Under the pieces are notes generated by a model. The model did no database searches and was not told where the DNA came from. It was given only the letters and a program-made list of their open reading frames with translations. Of a stretch of DNA of 37,781 nucleotides, positions 16,121 to 25,008 are shown piece by piece. The stretch comes from an uncultured Paenibacillaceae bacterium (GTDB taxonomy: Bacteria; Bacillota; Bacilli; Paenibacillales; DA-C8). The stretch is from NCBI GenBank assembly GCA_937957685.1, contig CALGAO010000091.1, positions 1 through 37,781 of the forward strand. Direction: 5' to 3'. The position numbers and the translations under genes are program-made. Positions within the stretch are counted from its first letter, which is position 1. Each line of letters starts with the position of its first letter.

Positions 16121-16145
16121 TTGTTAGCATGGAGGTCGTTCGTGT

Positions 16146-17204
16146 ATGTCTGAGAACCATCAGAAGCTCAGGGTGGGGATCGTGGGCTCAACCGGCTACG
16201 GCGGCGTGGAACTGGTCCGGCTGCTGCTCACCCATCCGCTTGTGGATATAACATCCGTCATCTCCTCCTCCAGTGCGGGAGAGCTGTTCTCCGAAGGGTA
16301 TCCGCACATGACGGAGATCATCACGGCGCCGCTGGATGCGGTCGATGTCGAGCTGATCCGGTCGAAATGCGATGTCGTATTCACGGCGACGCCTTCGGGC
16401 GTCAGCACGGAGCTGGCTCCGAAGCTGCTGGACGCGGGTCTCAAGGTCATCGACCTGTCGGGAGATTTCCGGTTGAAGTCGGGCGCTGTGTATGAGCAGT
16501 GGTACAAGAAGAAGGCGGCCGATGACGCCTATCTGCAGAGAGCGGTATACGGTCTGGCGGAAGTTTATGCAGAGGAGGTCGCGGGCGCCGATTTCATCTC
16601 CAATCCGGGCTGCTATACGACCACTTCTCTGCTTGGCCTGATCCCGGCAGTGAAGGCGGGCTGGATCGACCCGGACACGATCATCATCGACGCCAAGTCA
16701 GGCGTATCGGGAGCGGGGCGCGGCGTCAATCTCGGCGTCCATTACTCCGAGGTCAATGAGAACTTCAAGGCGTACAAGGTGAACAAGCACCAGCATATCC
16801 CGGAGATCGAGCAGGTGCTCAGCCGGGAGGCGGGGCGGGATGTGGTGGTCACCTTCACCACCCATCTGGTGCCGATGACGCGCGGCATCATGTGCACGAT
16901 GTACGGGGAGATCAACGGCTCGCGCACCGAGCAGGATTTTATCGAGCTGTACAGGGAATTTTACAAGGGCAGGCCGTTCGTCCGCGTCCGCGATGCGGGC
17001 AAGCTGCCGGCGACGAAGGAAGTCTACGGTTCGAACTACTGCGACATCGGCTTCGCTGTCGATGCCCGCACCGGCCGCGTGACGATCATCTCCGTCACGG
17101 ACAATGTGGTCAAGGGGGCTGCTGGCCAGGCGATTCAGAATCTGAACCTGATGATGGGTTGGGACGAGACGCTAGGGCTAAGGCTGGCTCCGGTCTATCC
17201 GTAA
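16146..17204 (+). CDS. argC: N-acetyl-gamma-glutamyl-phosphate reductase
   Basis: A protein of 352 residues. ATG 16146 follows GGAGG with 10-base spacing. It catalyses the NADPH-dependent reduction of N-acetylglutamyl phosphate to the semialdehyde, the third step to ornithine. Seen: the NADP-binding start RVGIVGSTGYGGVELVRLL, the FTATPSG segment, the catalytic cysteine Cys156 in SNPGCYTT, the KSGVSGAGR loop and HQHIPEIEQ. It is the first gene of the arg cluster and lies directly behind the ARG-box promoter. After it comes a 246-base gap before argJ. Confidence 0.98.
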   Translation: MSENHQKLRVGIVGSTGYGGVELVRLLLTHPLVDITSVISSSSAGELFSEGYPHMTEIITAPLDAVDVELIRSKCDVVFTATPSGVSTELAPKLLDAGLKVIDLSGDFRLKSGAVYEQWYKKKAADDAYLQRAVYGLAEVYAEEVAGADFISNPGCYTTTSLLGLIPAVKAGWIDPDTIIIDAKSGVSGAGRGVNLGVHYSEVNENFKAYKVNKHQHIPEIEQVLSREAGRDVVVTFTTHLVPMTRGIMCTMYGEINGSRTEQDFIELYREFYKGRPFVRVRDAGKLPATKEVYGSNYCDIGFAVDARTGRVTIISVTDNVVKGAAGQAIQNLNLMMGWDETLGLRLAPVYP

Positions 17205-17295
17205 AGGCTCGGGCAGGCTGGCGACAGCCGGTCAGGCGAAGAGGCACCCGGCGCGTGGAGGTCGCGGTCGAGCGACGACATGCGGCACTGTGGCG

Positions 17296-17328
17296 CCGGA
17301 TCGGGTCGGTCCTCGGCGGCCGATCCGG
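17296..17328 (+). other. Hairpin in the argC-argJ gap (17205-17450)
   Basis: CCGGATCGG (17296-17304) and CCGATCCGG (17320-17328) form a perfect 9-bp stem with a 15-base loop; only AAAACTCTT follows, so it is not a clear terminator. The gap of 246 bases has no other gene, no promoter I trust and no ARG box. Confidence 0.5.
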
Positions 17329-17450
17329 AAAACTCTTGCGAGGATGGTACATAAGCAGCAGGAGACGGCCGGTTGTTGGAGAATATGTTGCAGTTGGTTA
17401 TGATTCCGTGTATGCATTCATTTCATAGGGAAGGCAGAGGAGACGTAAGA

Positions 17451-18680
17451 ATGGCGAATGGGATCTTTACGGTAGTGCCGGACGGCTCTGTGACGACGCC
17501 CCGCGGTTTCCGGGCGGGCGGGTTGCATTGCGGGCTGAAGAAGACCGGGCGCAACGACCTTGGGGTCATCATCAGCGAAGTGCCGGCGGCAGCAGCCGGC
17601 GTATATACGACCAACGCGTTTCAGGCAGCGCCGCTGCATGTGACGCGCGAGAGCATCAGCCGCGAGGGCAAGCTGCAGGCGATGGTCGTCAACAGCGGCA
17701 ACGCCAACGCCTGCACGGGCAAGCAAGGCCTGGAGGACGCGCGCAGCATGCGCGATGCCGCGGCGCGTGCATTCGGCCTTGAGCCGCATCTCGTGGGCGT
17801 CACATCGACCGGCGTCATCGGCGAACTGCTGCCGATGGACAAGGTGCTCAGCGGCATCAGCCGCCTGCCGGACGCGGTGAGCAGCGCACCGGCCGGAAGC
17901 GAGCAGTTCTGTCAGGCGATCCTGACCACCGATCTGGTGAAGAAGGAAGCCTGCGTGCGGGTCATCATCGATGGCGTGGAGGTTCACATCGCCGGTGCGG
18001 CCAAGGGGTCCGGGATGATCCATCCGAATATGGCGACGATGCTCGGCTTCATCACGACGGATGCGAATATCGATTCCGATCAGCTGCAGAGCCTGCTCCG
18101 CCAGGCGACGGACGAGAGCTTCAACATGATCACGGTGGACGGGGATACGAGCACCAATGACATGGTCGTCGTTCTCGCCAACGGGCTGGCTGGCAACCGG
18201 CCTCTGACGCCGGAGCACGCCGACTGGGCCAACTTCGCGGACGGATTCCTCTACGTGTGCCGCGAGCTGGCGAAGATGATCGCGCGAGACGGCGAGGGCG
18301 CCACGAAGCTGATCGAGGTGAATGTCTCAGGCGCCGTCTCCGATGAAGCGGCGCGCGCCATCGCCAAGACCGTGGTCGGCTCCAGTCTGGTGAAGTCGGC
18401 GGCGTTCGGTGCCGATGCCAACTGGGGACGGATCATCGCGGCGATCGGTCGCTCCGGTCAGCCGGTCAACGTGGATACGGTCGATATCCGCATCGGCGAC
18501 ATCGTGACGCTGCAGCAGTCGCGGCCGGTGCCGTTCGACGATGATCTGGCGACCGAATATCTGAAGGGTGAGCTCGTGCAGATCCACGTGAACCTGAATC
18601 AGGGAGAAGGCCGGGCAACCGCCTGGGGCTGCGACCTGACGTATGAATACGTGCGGATCAACGCGGCTTATCGGACATAG
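17451..18680 (+). CDS. argJ: Bifunctional ornithine acetyltransferase / N-acetylglutamate synthase
   Basis: A protein of 409 residues. The frame is open back to 17373, but ATG 17451 is preferred because AGAGGAGA lies 7 bases upstream and the product starts in the usual way. ArgJ moves acetyl from N-acetylornithine to glutamate (cyclic route) and in many species also uses acetyl-CoA. Seen: RAGGLHCGLKKTGRNDLGVI, NSGNANACTG, the self-cleavage site GSGMIHPNMATML with the nucleophile Thr196, and the C-terminal DLTYEYVRINAAYRT. It is a Ntn-type hydrolase that cuts itself into two chains. A separate argA is not needed if it is bifunctional; that is inferred. Confidence 0.98.
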   Translation: MANGIFTVVPDGSVTTPRGFRAGGLHCGLKKTGRNDLGVIISEVPAAAAGVYTTNAFQAAPLHVTRESISREGKLQAMVVNSGNANACTGKQGLEDARSMRDAAARAFGLEPHLVGVTSTGVIGELLPMDKVLSGISRLPDAVSSAPAGSEQFCQAILTTDLVKKEACVRVIIDGVEVHIAGAAKGSGMIHPNMATMLGFITTDANIDSDQLQSLLRQATDESFNMITVDGDTSTNDMVVVLANGLAGNRPLTPEHADWANFADGFLYVCRELAKMIARDGEGATKLIEVNVSGAVSDEAARAIAKTVVGSSLVKSAAFGADANWGRIIAAIGRSGQPVNVDTVDIRIGDIVTLQQSRPVPFDDDLATEYLKGELVQIHVNLNQGEGRATAWGCDLTYEYVRINAAYRT

Positions 18681-18701
18681 ATCGAACGGAGTGGTGCGGG
18701 A

Positions 18702-19493
18702 ATGGCTCAGAACTGTTTTGTTATGAAATGCGGCGGCAGCACGCTCGCGGCGTTGCCGGAGCTGTTCTTCGAGGACCTGCGCGCGATGCAGGAGAGCGGC
18801 ACGGTGCCGGTGATCGTGCACGGCGGCGGCCCGGCGATCAATCAGGTGCTGACGGCCCTGAATATCGAGTCGGAGTTTGTGAACGGTCTGCGCAAGACGG
18901 ATGAACGCGTGCTGGATGTGGTGGAGATGGTGCTGTGCGGCCAGATCAACAAGCAGATCGTTCGCCGCATCGCCCGGGCGGGAGGCAGGGCCATCGGCAT
19001 ATCCGGCATCGACGGCGGGCTGATGACCGCCGCCCCGGTGCCGAACAGCCATGAGGTCGGCCTGGTGGGCGAGGTGACGCGCGTGGACGCCTCGATCCTG
19101 GAGGGGATCATCGGCATGGGTTACATGCCGGTCATCGCGCCGCTCGGCATCGATGAAGCGGGACAGCATTACAACATCAATGCGGATACGGCCGCCGGAG
19201 CGGTAGCCTCGCATCTGGGCGTCGAGCGGATGATCGTCGTGACCGACGTACCGGGCATCATGCGCACGGTGGACGGAGAGAAGCGGGTGCTGCCCTCCGT
19301 CACGGTGCAGGAGATCGACGAGATGATCGCCAGCGGCGAGATCTATGGCGGCATGATCCCGAAGGTGCGCGCAGCGGTGCAGTGCATCCAGGGGCGCGTG
19401 CAGGAGATCGTCATCGTCGATGGCGCCGAGCCTCGCGTGCTGAGCCGGGTCATCCGGGGCGAGCCGCTGGGGACGCGAATCGTGAAGCAGTAA
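18702..19493 (+). CDS. argB: Acetylglutamate kinase
   Basis: A protein of 263 residues, typical length, starting at ATG 18702. It phosphorylates N-acetylglutamate with ATP. Seen: the amino-acid kinase fold start FVMKCGGSTL, the glycine loop VIVHGGGPAINQ, the KTDERVLDVVEMVLCGQINKQIV helix, the NINADTAAGAVASHL segment and the GGMIPKVRAA motif. The catalytic Lys8-equivalent (MKCGGS) and the C-terminal Lys (MIPK) are present. I see no N-terminal helix of the arginine-inhibited hexameric type, which fits the cyclic pathway. It lies 21 bases after argJ. Confidence 0.98.
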   Translation: MAQNCFVMKCGGSTLAALPELFFEDLRAMQESGTVPVIVHGGGPAINQVLTALNIESEFVNGLRKTDERVLDVVEMVLCGQINKQIVRRIARAGGRAIGISGIDGGLMTAAPVPNSHEVGLVGEVTRVDASILEGIIGMGYMPVIAPLGIDEAGQHYNINADTAAGAVASHLGVERMIVVTDVPGIMRTVDGEKRVLPSVTVQEIDEMIASGEIYGGMIPKVRAAVQCIQGRVQEIVIVDGAEPRVLSRVIRGEPLGTRIVKQ

Positions 19494-19575
19494 TGGCCTG
19501 CGAACTGCAGATTCAGTCGCGCGGGCATCAGCAATAAGGATCGATCTGATAAATGATCAGTTAGGAGTGAGTGCG

Positions 19576-20778
19576 TTGGAGAACGGCAATATGACCCATG
19601 ATATGTTCCCAACCTATGCTCGCTACCCGATCACGATCGTGAGAGGGGAAGGCAGCAAGCTGTGGGATGACAAGGGCGAGGAATACCTCGACTTCGCCAG
19701 CGGCCTGGCGGTGACGAATCTCGGCCACGCCTTCGCGCCCGTCAAGGAAGCGCTGAAGAAGCAGCTCGATGAGCTGTGGCATGTCTCGAATCTGTTCCAC
19801 ACCGTGCCGCAACGGGAGCTGGCGGAGCTGCTCACCAGGCATACCTGTGCGGATCTGGTCTTCTTCTGCAACAGCGGCGCGGAAGCGAACGAGGCGGCGA
19901 TCAAGCTGGCTCGCCGCTATTACCAGAAGGTGCTGGGACAGAACAAATACGAAGTGATCACCTTCAAGCAATCGTTCCATGGGCGGACGATCGCCACCCT
20001 GACCGCAACCGGCCAGGACAAGGTCAAGGACGGCTTCGCGCCGCTTCCTGAAGGCTTCTACAACGAAGCGATCTACAACGACATCGAGTCCGTGAAGGCG
20101 GCGGTGAATGAGCGCACCTGCGCCGTGATGCTGGAGCTGGTGCAGGCGGAAGGCGGAGTGATCCCGGCGGATCCGACGTTTGTGAAGCAGCTGCGCCAGC
20201 TGTGCGACGAGCGCGGCCTCCTGCTCATCTTCGATGAGGTGCAGACCGGCATGGGACGCACCGGCACGCTGTTCGCCTATGAGCAATATGGCGTTGAGCC
20301 GGACATCTTCACGGTGGCCAAGGGCCTCGGCAACGGCTTCCCGATCGGCGCCATGTTCGGCAAGGCGAAGCTGCGGGATGCGTTCGGACCTGGCAGCCAT
20401 GCGACGACGTTCGGCGGCACGCCGATCGCCACAGCCGCAGCGAAGGCCGTGGTGACCTATATGGTCGAGCATCGGGTGCCGGAGCGCGCGGCGGAGATGG
20501 GCGAGTTCCTGATGAATGGCCTGCGCGAGCGGCTGAAGGACCATCCGTATGTGGAACAGGTCCGCGGGAAGGGCCTGCTGATCGGCATCGTCTGCAAGGG
20601 ACCGGCTGCCGAGCTGATCGCGGAGGCGCACAGGCGCCATCTGCTCGTGGTGCCCGCGGGACCGAATGTCGTCAGGCTGCTTCCGAATCTGCTCCTTACC
20701 CGTGAGGATGCGGAGCGCGGGCTGAACATTCTGACCGAGGTATTTGAAAGCCAGCTTTCCAGGGAGGGAACAGCATGA
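19576..20778 (+). CDS. argD: Acetylornithine aminotransferase
   Basis: A protein of 400 residues. TTG 19576 is chosen: the ribosome site TTAGGAG ends at 19567, giving 8-base spacing, whereas the upstream GTG 19567 lies on the site itself. ATG 19591 is a second possibility. The product is a class III PLP-dependent aminotransferase that turns N-acetylglutamate semialdehyde into N-acetylornithine. Seen: SGLAVTNLGHAFAPV, FCNSGAEANEAAIKLAR, the FHGRT motif, IFDEVQTGMGRTG, the PLP lysine in TVAKGLGNGFPIGAM, and HATTFGGTPIA. Its TGA stop overlaps the argF start codon (ATGA). Confidence 0.97.
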   Translation: MENGNMTHDMFPTYARYPITIVRGEGSKLWDDKGEEYLDFASGLAVTNLGHAFAPVKEALKKQLDELWHVSNLFHTVPQRELAELLTRHTCADLVFFCNSGAEANEAAIKLARRYYQKVLGQNKYEVITFKQSFHGRTIATLTATGQDKVKDGFAPLPEGFYNEAIYNDIESVKAAVNERTCAVMLELVQAEGGVIPADPTFVKQLRQLCDERGLLLIFDEVQTGMGRTGTLFAYEQYGVEPDIFTVAKGLGNGFPIGAMFGKAKLRDAFGPGSHATTFGGTPIATAAAKAVVTYMVEHRVPERAAEMGEFLMNGLRERLKDHPYVEQVRGKGLLIGIVCKGPAAELIAEAHRRHLLVVPAGPNVVRLLPNLLLTREDAERGLNILTEVFESQLSREGTA

Positions 20779-21746
20779 ATCAGATCATGACGGAACGTCA
20801 GAAGGAAGAATTGGCACTGGGACTGAAGGGCCGCGATTTTATCGCGCTCATCGACTATACGCCGGAAGAGCTTCGCTATCTCATCCAGCAGGCGATCGAT
20901 CTGAAACGCAAGCAGAAGACGGGAGAGGTCTATCAACCGCTCAAGGGCAAGACCCTGGGCATGATCTTCGAGAAAAATTCCACGCGCACGCGCGTCTCCT
21001 TCGAGGTGGGCATGTACCAGCTCGGCGGCTATGCGCTGTTCCTGAGCGGCCATGACCTGCAGATCGGCCGCGGCGAGACGATCTCGGACACCGCGCAGAC
21101 GCTGTCGCGCTATCTGAACGGCATCATGATCCGCACCTATGCGCACAAGACGGTGATCGAGCTGGCGCGCGCCGCGACGATCCCGGTCATCAACGGGCTG
21201 ACGGACAAGATGCATCCCTGCCAGGCGCTGGCGGACTATCAGACGATCTATGAGAAGAAGGGCAAGCTGGAAGGCATCAAGCTGGCCTACATCGGCGACG
21301 GCAACAATATGGCCCATTCGCTGATGATGGGCGGCAGCAAGCTCGGCGTGCATGTGGCCGTCGCTTCTCCGGAGGGCTATGATCCGGATCCGGAGATCGT
21401 CGAGATGGCGCGCGAGCAGGCGGAGCTGACCGGCGGCAAGATCACGCTGCACCGGGATCCGAAGGAAGCCGCTGCGGATGCGGATGTCATCTATACGGAT
21501 GTGTGGGCGAGCATGGGCTTCGAGCAGGAGCAGCAGGAGCGGGAGAAGGCGTTCCGCGACTTCCAGGTGAACGACGATGTCGTGCGCTATGCGAAGCGGG
21601 ACTATCTGTTCATGCACTGCCTGCCGGCGCATCGCGGCGAGGAAGTGGCGGAGTCGGTGATCGACGGCCCGAACTCGGTCATCTTCGATCAGGCGGAGAA
21701 CCGGCTGCATGCGCAGAAGGCGATCATGGCAGCGATCATGTCCTGA
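20775..21746 (+). CDS. argF: Ornithine carbamoyltransferase
   Basis: A protein of 323 residues. Its start codon overlaps the argD stop in ATGA, a sign of coupled translation. It joins carbamoyl phosphate and ornithine into citrulline. The carbamoyl phosphate motif STRTR is near residue 69 and HPCQ near 145; the ornithine loop reads DVWASMG, and HCLPAHRGEEV holds the catalytic cysteine. Genes for carbamoyl phosphate synthase (carAB) are not in the window, so that precursor must come from elsewhere. Confidence 0.98.
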   Translation: MNQIMTERQKEELALGLKGRDFIALIDYTPEELRYLIQQAIDLKRKQKTGEVYQPLKGKTLGMIFEKNSTRTRVSFEVGMYQLGGYALFLSGHDLQIGRGETISDTAQTLSRYLNGIMIRTYAHKTVIELARAATIPVINGLTDKMHPCQALADYQTIYEKKGKLEGIKLAYIGDGNNMAHSLMMGGSKLGVHVAVASPEGYDPDPEIVEMAREQAELTGGKITLHRDPKEAAADADVIYTDVWASMGFEQEQQEREKAFRDFQVNDDVVRYAKRDYLFMHCLPAHRGEEVAESVIDGPNSVIFDQAENRLHAQKAIMAAIMS

Positions 21747-21781
21747 TGATCGTGATGATCGCGACGAATGGGCCTCGCACA

Positions 21782-21790
21782 TGATATACT
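21782..21790 (+). promoter_or_regulatory. Possible promoter of argG
   Basis: TGA-TATACT (21782-21790) is an extended -10 element; no good -35 is seen 17 bases upstream. It lies 35 bases before the argG start in a 78-base gap. There is no ARG box. Confidence 0.35.
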
Positions 21791-21824
21791 TAGGGACAAG
21801 TGCACAAGTAAGGGAGATATGGGT

Positions 21825-23060
21825 ATGTCGAAGAAGATTGTATTGGCTTATTCCGGCGGCCTGGATACATCGGTGATCCTGGCCTGGCTGAAGGAGAAAT
21901 TTGACGCGGAGATCATCACCTTCACGGCTGACATCGGCCAGAAGGAAGAGCTGGAAGGACTCGAGGAGAAGGCGCTGCGCACCGGCGCATCCAAGGTCTA
22001 TATCGACGATCTGCGCGAGGAATTCGCAAGAGATTTCATCTATCCGATGTTTCAGGCCGGCGCGATCTATGAGGGGCAGTACCTGCTCGGCACGAGCATC
22101 GCGCGCCCGCTGATCGCCAAGCGCATGGTGGAGATCGCGCGCGCGGAAGGCGCCTTCGCCATCGCGCATGGCGCAACCGGCAAAGGCAACGACCAGGTGC
22201 GCTTCGAGCTCACGGCGGCCGCTCTCGCGCCGGAGCTCGAGGTGATCGCTCCGTGGCGTCTGGAGGAGTTCCGCGAGCAGTTCCCGGGACGGGCGGAGAT
22301 GATCGCATACGCGGAGAAGCACGGGATCAATGTGGTGGCCACGGCTTCCAAGCCGTATTCGATGGACCGCAACCTGCTGCACATCAGCTATGAGTCCGGC
22401 GTTCTCGAGGATCCCTGGTTCGATGCCAGCGCGGAGGAGAACAAGGACATGTATCTGCTCACCGTATCGCCGGAGGATGCCCCGGATCAGCCGGAATATG
22501 TGGAGCTGGAATTTGAGCAGGGCAACTGCGTGGCGGTGAACGGCGAAAGCCTCAGCCCGCTGGGCGTGATGGAGAAGCTGAACGAGCTGGGCGGCAAGCA
22601 CGGCATCGGCCGCGTCGACATGGTGGAGAACCGCTTCGTCGGCATGAAGAGCCGCGGCGTCTATGAGACGCCGGGCGGCACGATCCTGTTCGTCGCGCAT
22701 CGCAAGATGGAGTCGCTGACGATGGACCGCGAGGTGATGCACCTGCGCGACTCGCTCATCCCTCGCTATGCGGAGCTGGTGTACAACGGCTTCTGGTTCT
22801 CGCCGGAGCGTTCCGCGCTGCAGGCGCTGATCACGGAGAGCCAGAAGAACGTCACCGGCACGGTGCGGCTCAAGCTGTACAAGGGCAATGTGATCGGGGC
22901 AGGCGTGAAGAGTCCGGTCAGCCTGTACAATCCGAACATAGCCACGATGGAGGCGGACCCGACGCAAGCATACAACCAGAACGATGCGACCGGATTCATC
23001 CGTCTGAACGCGCTTCGTCTGAAGGTGTCCAGCGGCGTCGAACAGAGCAGGCAGCAGTAA
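21825..23060 (+). CDS. argG: Argininosuccinate synthase
   Basis: A protein of 411 residues. ATG 21825 is chosen over ATG 21819 because the GGGAG ribosome site (21812-21816) is 8 bases from it. It condenses citrulline and aspartate with ATP. Seen: the N-type ATP pyrophosphatase motif LAYSGGLDTSVIL, TADIGQKEELEG, GTSIARPLIAKRMVEIA, AHGATGKGNDQVRFEL and SYESGVLEDPWF. Family length and order of motifs are normal. The last residues (VSSGVEQSRQQ) extend a few positions past the conserved core. Confidence 0.98.
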   Translation: MSKKIVLAYSGGLDTSVILAWLKEKFDAEIITFTADIGQKEELEGLEEKALRTGASKVYIDDLREEFARDFIYPMFQAGAIYEGQYLLGTSIARPLIAKRMVEIARAEGAFAIAHGATGKGNDQVRFELTAAALAPELEVIAPWRLEEFREQFPGRAEMIAYAEKHGINVVATASKPYSMDRNLLHISYESGVLEDPWFDASAEENKDMYLLTVSPEDAPDQPEYVELEFEQGNCVAVNGESLSPLGVMEKLNELGGKHGIGRVDMVENRFVGMKSRGVYETPGGTILFVAHRKMESLTMDREVMHLRDSLIPRYAELVYNGFWFSPERSALQALITESQKNVTGTVRLKLYKGNVIGAGVKSPVSLYNPNIATMEADPTQAYNQNDATGFIRLNALRLKVSSGVEQSRQQ

Positions 23061-23089
23061 TCTCGCTTCACGGCATATGGCACAGGAGG

Positions 23090-23119
23090 CCGGGTGTGGC
23101 AGGGCAACCTCCCACCCGG
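23090..23119 (+). terminator. Possible terminator between argG and argH
   Basis: CCGGGTG (23090-23096) pairs with CACCCGG (23113-23119), with further GG/CC pairs possible inside; the tail is only TTTCG. A moderate candidate. Confidence 0.4.
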
Positions 23120-23186
23120 TTTCGCGTGCGAATGAGGGTCTGGCCGTCTGACTGTGTGTGGGCAGCCTGGTCGGGGGCGGCGCCGG

Positions 23187-23217
23187 TTGCGCTTGCGGGC
23201 GTATTTCTGTTTATAAT
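23187..23217 (+). promoter_or_regulatory. Probable promoter of argH
   Basis: A perfect -10 TATAAT at 23212-23217 with TTGCGC at 23187-23192, spacing 19 (slightly long). It lies 41 bases before the argH start and follows a hairpin, so argH may be transcribed on its own. Confidence 0.5.
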
Positions 23218-23258
23218 GGAATGTATGAGTGCGGTTATTCAGAAAGGAGTCATGTACC

Positions 23259-24677
23259 GTGTCGAAATTATGGGGCGGACGTTTTACGAAGAAAACGGAT
23301 CAATTGGTGGAGGAATATACGGCTTCCATCTTGTTCGATAAAGAGTTGGCCGAGGAGGACGTGCAGGGCAGCCTGGCGCATGTTGCGATGCTCGGCAAGT
23401 GCGGCATCTTGCCTTCTGAAGATGTCGAGAAGATCCAGGACGGCCTGCACAGGATCATGCAGCGCATCCGCAGGGGCGAGGTCGAGTACTCGATCTCGGA
23501 TGAGGACATCCACATGAACATCGAGAAGATGCTGATCGAGGAGGTCGGACCGGTCGGCGGCAAGCTGCACACGGGCCGCAGCCGCAACGACCAGGTGGCG
23601 ACGGACATGCACCTGTATCTGCGCAAGCGCGTCGTCGAGATCGTCGGATTGCTGCACAAGCTGCAGGAGGCGCTCGTGGGACAGGCCAAGGCGAACGTGG
23701 AGACGATCGTGCCTGGCTATACCCATCTGCAGCGCGCCCAGCCGATCTCGTTCGCTCATCATCTGATGGCCTATGTCTCGATGTTCCAGCGCGACATTGA
23801 GCGGTTGCAGGACAGTTACAAGCGCATCAATGTGCTGCCGCTTGGCGCCGGCGCGCTGGCCGGAACGACGTTCCCGATCGACCGTCATTTCGTGGCTCAG
23901 CAGCTTGGCTTCGACGGCGTGTACGAGAACAGCCTTGACGCCGTCAGCGACCGCGACTTCATCATCGAGTTCCTGAGCGCATCGGCGCTGATCATGGCTC
24001 ACCTGTCGAGGCTGTGTGAGGAGCTGGTGCTGTGGATGAGCACGGAGTTCCAGTTCATCGAGCTCGATGATGCGTTCTGCACGGGCAGCAGCATCATGCC
24101 GCAGAAGAAAAATCCCGACGTCGCCGAGCTGGTCCGCGGCAAGACGGGCCGCGTATACGGCCATCTGATCGGCCTCCTGACGACGATCAAGGCGCTTCCG
24201 CTGGCGTACAACAAGGATATGCAGGAGGACAAGGAGGGCATGTTCGACACGGTGCGCACGATCCAGGGAGCCCTGCAGCTGATGGCGCCGATGATCGCCA
24301 CGATGAAGGTGAACGTCGACAGGATGCGCAGCGCGGTCAGCCAGGACTTCTCCAATGCGACCGACATCGCCGACTATCTGGTGAACAAGGGCATCCCGTT
24401 CCGTCAGGCGCATGAGATCATCGGCAAGATCGTCCTGTACTGCATCCAGAACAACAAGTATCTGCTCGATCTCGAGCTGTCCGAGTTTACGCAGTTCTCC
24501 AAGCTGTTCGACGAATCCATCTACACCGTGCTGCAGCCGATGAACGTCGTGAATGCGCGCAACGTCTACGGCGGCACCGCGACCAATCAGGTGCGCGACG
24601 CCATCAGCCGCTTCGAGCCTGTGCTTGCGGCAACGGCTGAATGGGTGGAGCAATACATGGAGAAGAACAGGATGTGA
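23259..24677 (+). CDS. argH: Argininosuccinate lyase
   Basis: A protein of 472 residues. GTG 23259 is chosen because AAAGGAG (23243-23249) is 9 bases upstream and the product then begins MSKLWGGRFTKKTDQLVEEY, the family start. It splits argininosuccinate into arginine and fumarate. Seen: EDIHMNIEKMLIE, TGRSRNDQVATDMHLYLR, GYTHLQRAQPISFAHH, SDRDFIIEFL and the superfamily signature GSSIMPQKKNPDVAELVRGK with its catalytic serine. The last step of the arginine pathway closes the cluster. Confidence 0.98.
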   Translation: MSKLWGGRFTKKTDQLVEEYTASILFDKELAEEDVQGSLAHVAMLGKCGILPSEDVEKIQDGLHRIMQRIRRGEVEYSISDEDIHMNIEKMLIEEVGPVGGKLHTGRSRNDQVATDMHLYLRKRVVEIVGLLHKLQEALVGQAKANVETIVPGYTHLQRAQPISFAHHLMAYVSMFQRDIERLQDSYKRINVLPLGAGALAGTTFPIDRHFVAQQLGFDGVYENSLDAVSDRDFIIEFLSASALIMAHLSRLCEELVLWMSTEFQFIELDDAFCTGSSIMPQKKNPDVAELVRGKTGRVYGHLIGLLTTIKALPLAYNKDMQEDKEGMFDTVRTIQGALQLMAPMIATMKVNVDRMRSAVSQDFSNATDIADYLVNKGIPFRQAHEIIGKIVLYCIQNNKYLLDLELSEFTQFSKLFDESIYTVLQPMNVVNARNVYGGTATNQVRDAISRFEPVLAATAEWVEQYMEKNRM

Positions 24678-24684
24678 CCCGATC

Positions 24685-24718
24685 CCCCGGTTTCCGAAGC
24701 AGGAGCCGGGGTTTTTTT
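24685..24718 (+). terminator. Terminator of argH
   Basis: CCCCGG (24685-24690) pairs with CCGGGG (24706-24711), with an inner TCC/GGA helix; seven Ts follow (24712-24718). Confidence 0.88.
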
Positions 24719-25008
24719 GTTGGCGGTGTTTGATCTTCGATGTTGCTGATGGCGGAAGCGAGGAACGGAAGACGTTCCATTAGCGCCAGCAGACCATTGG
24801 TGTCAAGCCACCACCGATTAAAATACAGCCTTTCATATGCCCGGGAAGTTCGGCCTCACCGCATTTTGACAGTTCAGTCGAAGTTCACAGATTTATAAGA
24901 CTTACGGATCAAATTTGGTTGGAATATGTTGTTTTTTTGGCTTCTTTAAAGGAATTGGCCAAAAGGTGTCGAATTATTAAAGGCTAACAACATACAGGAT
25001 GTGATACT
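24719..25008. other. Non-coding region upstream of ftsE
   Basis: No gene is seen. It turns markedly AT-rich from about 24820. A full -35 consensus TTGACA stands at 24866-24871, but the best -10 at 17-18 bases is poor (GATTTA at 24890) and the better TATAAG (24894-24899) is 22 bases away. Small inverted repeats GGAACG/CGTTCC (24762-24778) and TGGTG/CACCA (24798-24813) are present. The ftsE promoter probably lies here but I cannot place it firmly. Confidence 0.4.

Noticed and set aside
15881..16145. A T-box or other riboswitch before argC
   Set aside because: No T-box motif (AGGGTGG-type) or antiterminator pair is present; the hairpin belongs to the end of prfB, and ARG boxes explain the control.
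20457..22967. 836-codon open frame on the minus strand opposite argD, argF and argG
   Set aside because: It crosses three certain genes and has low-complexity His/Arg/Leu-rich content, the usual sign of an antisense shadow.
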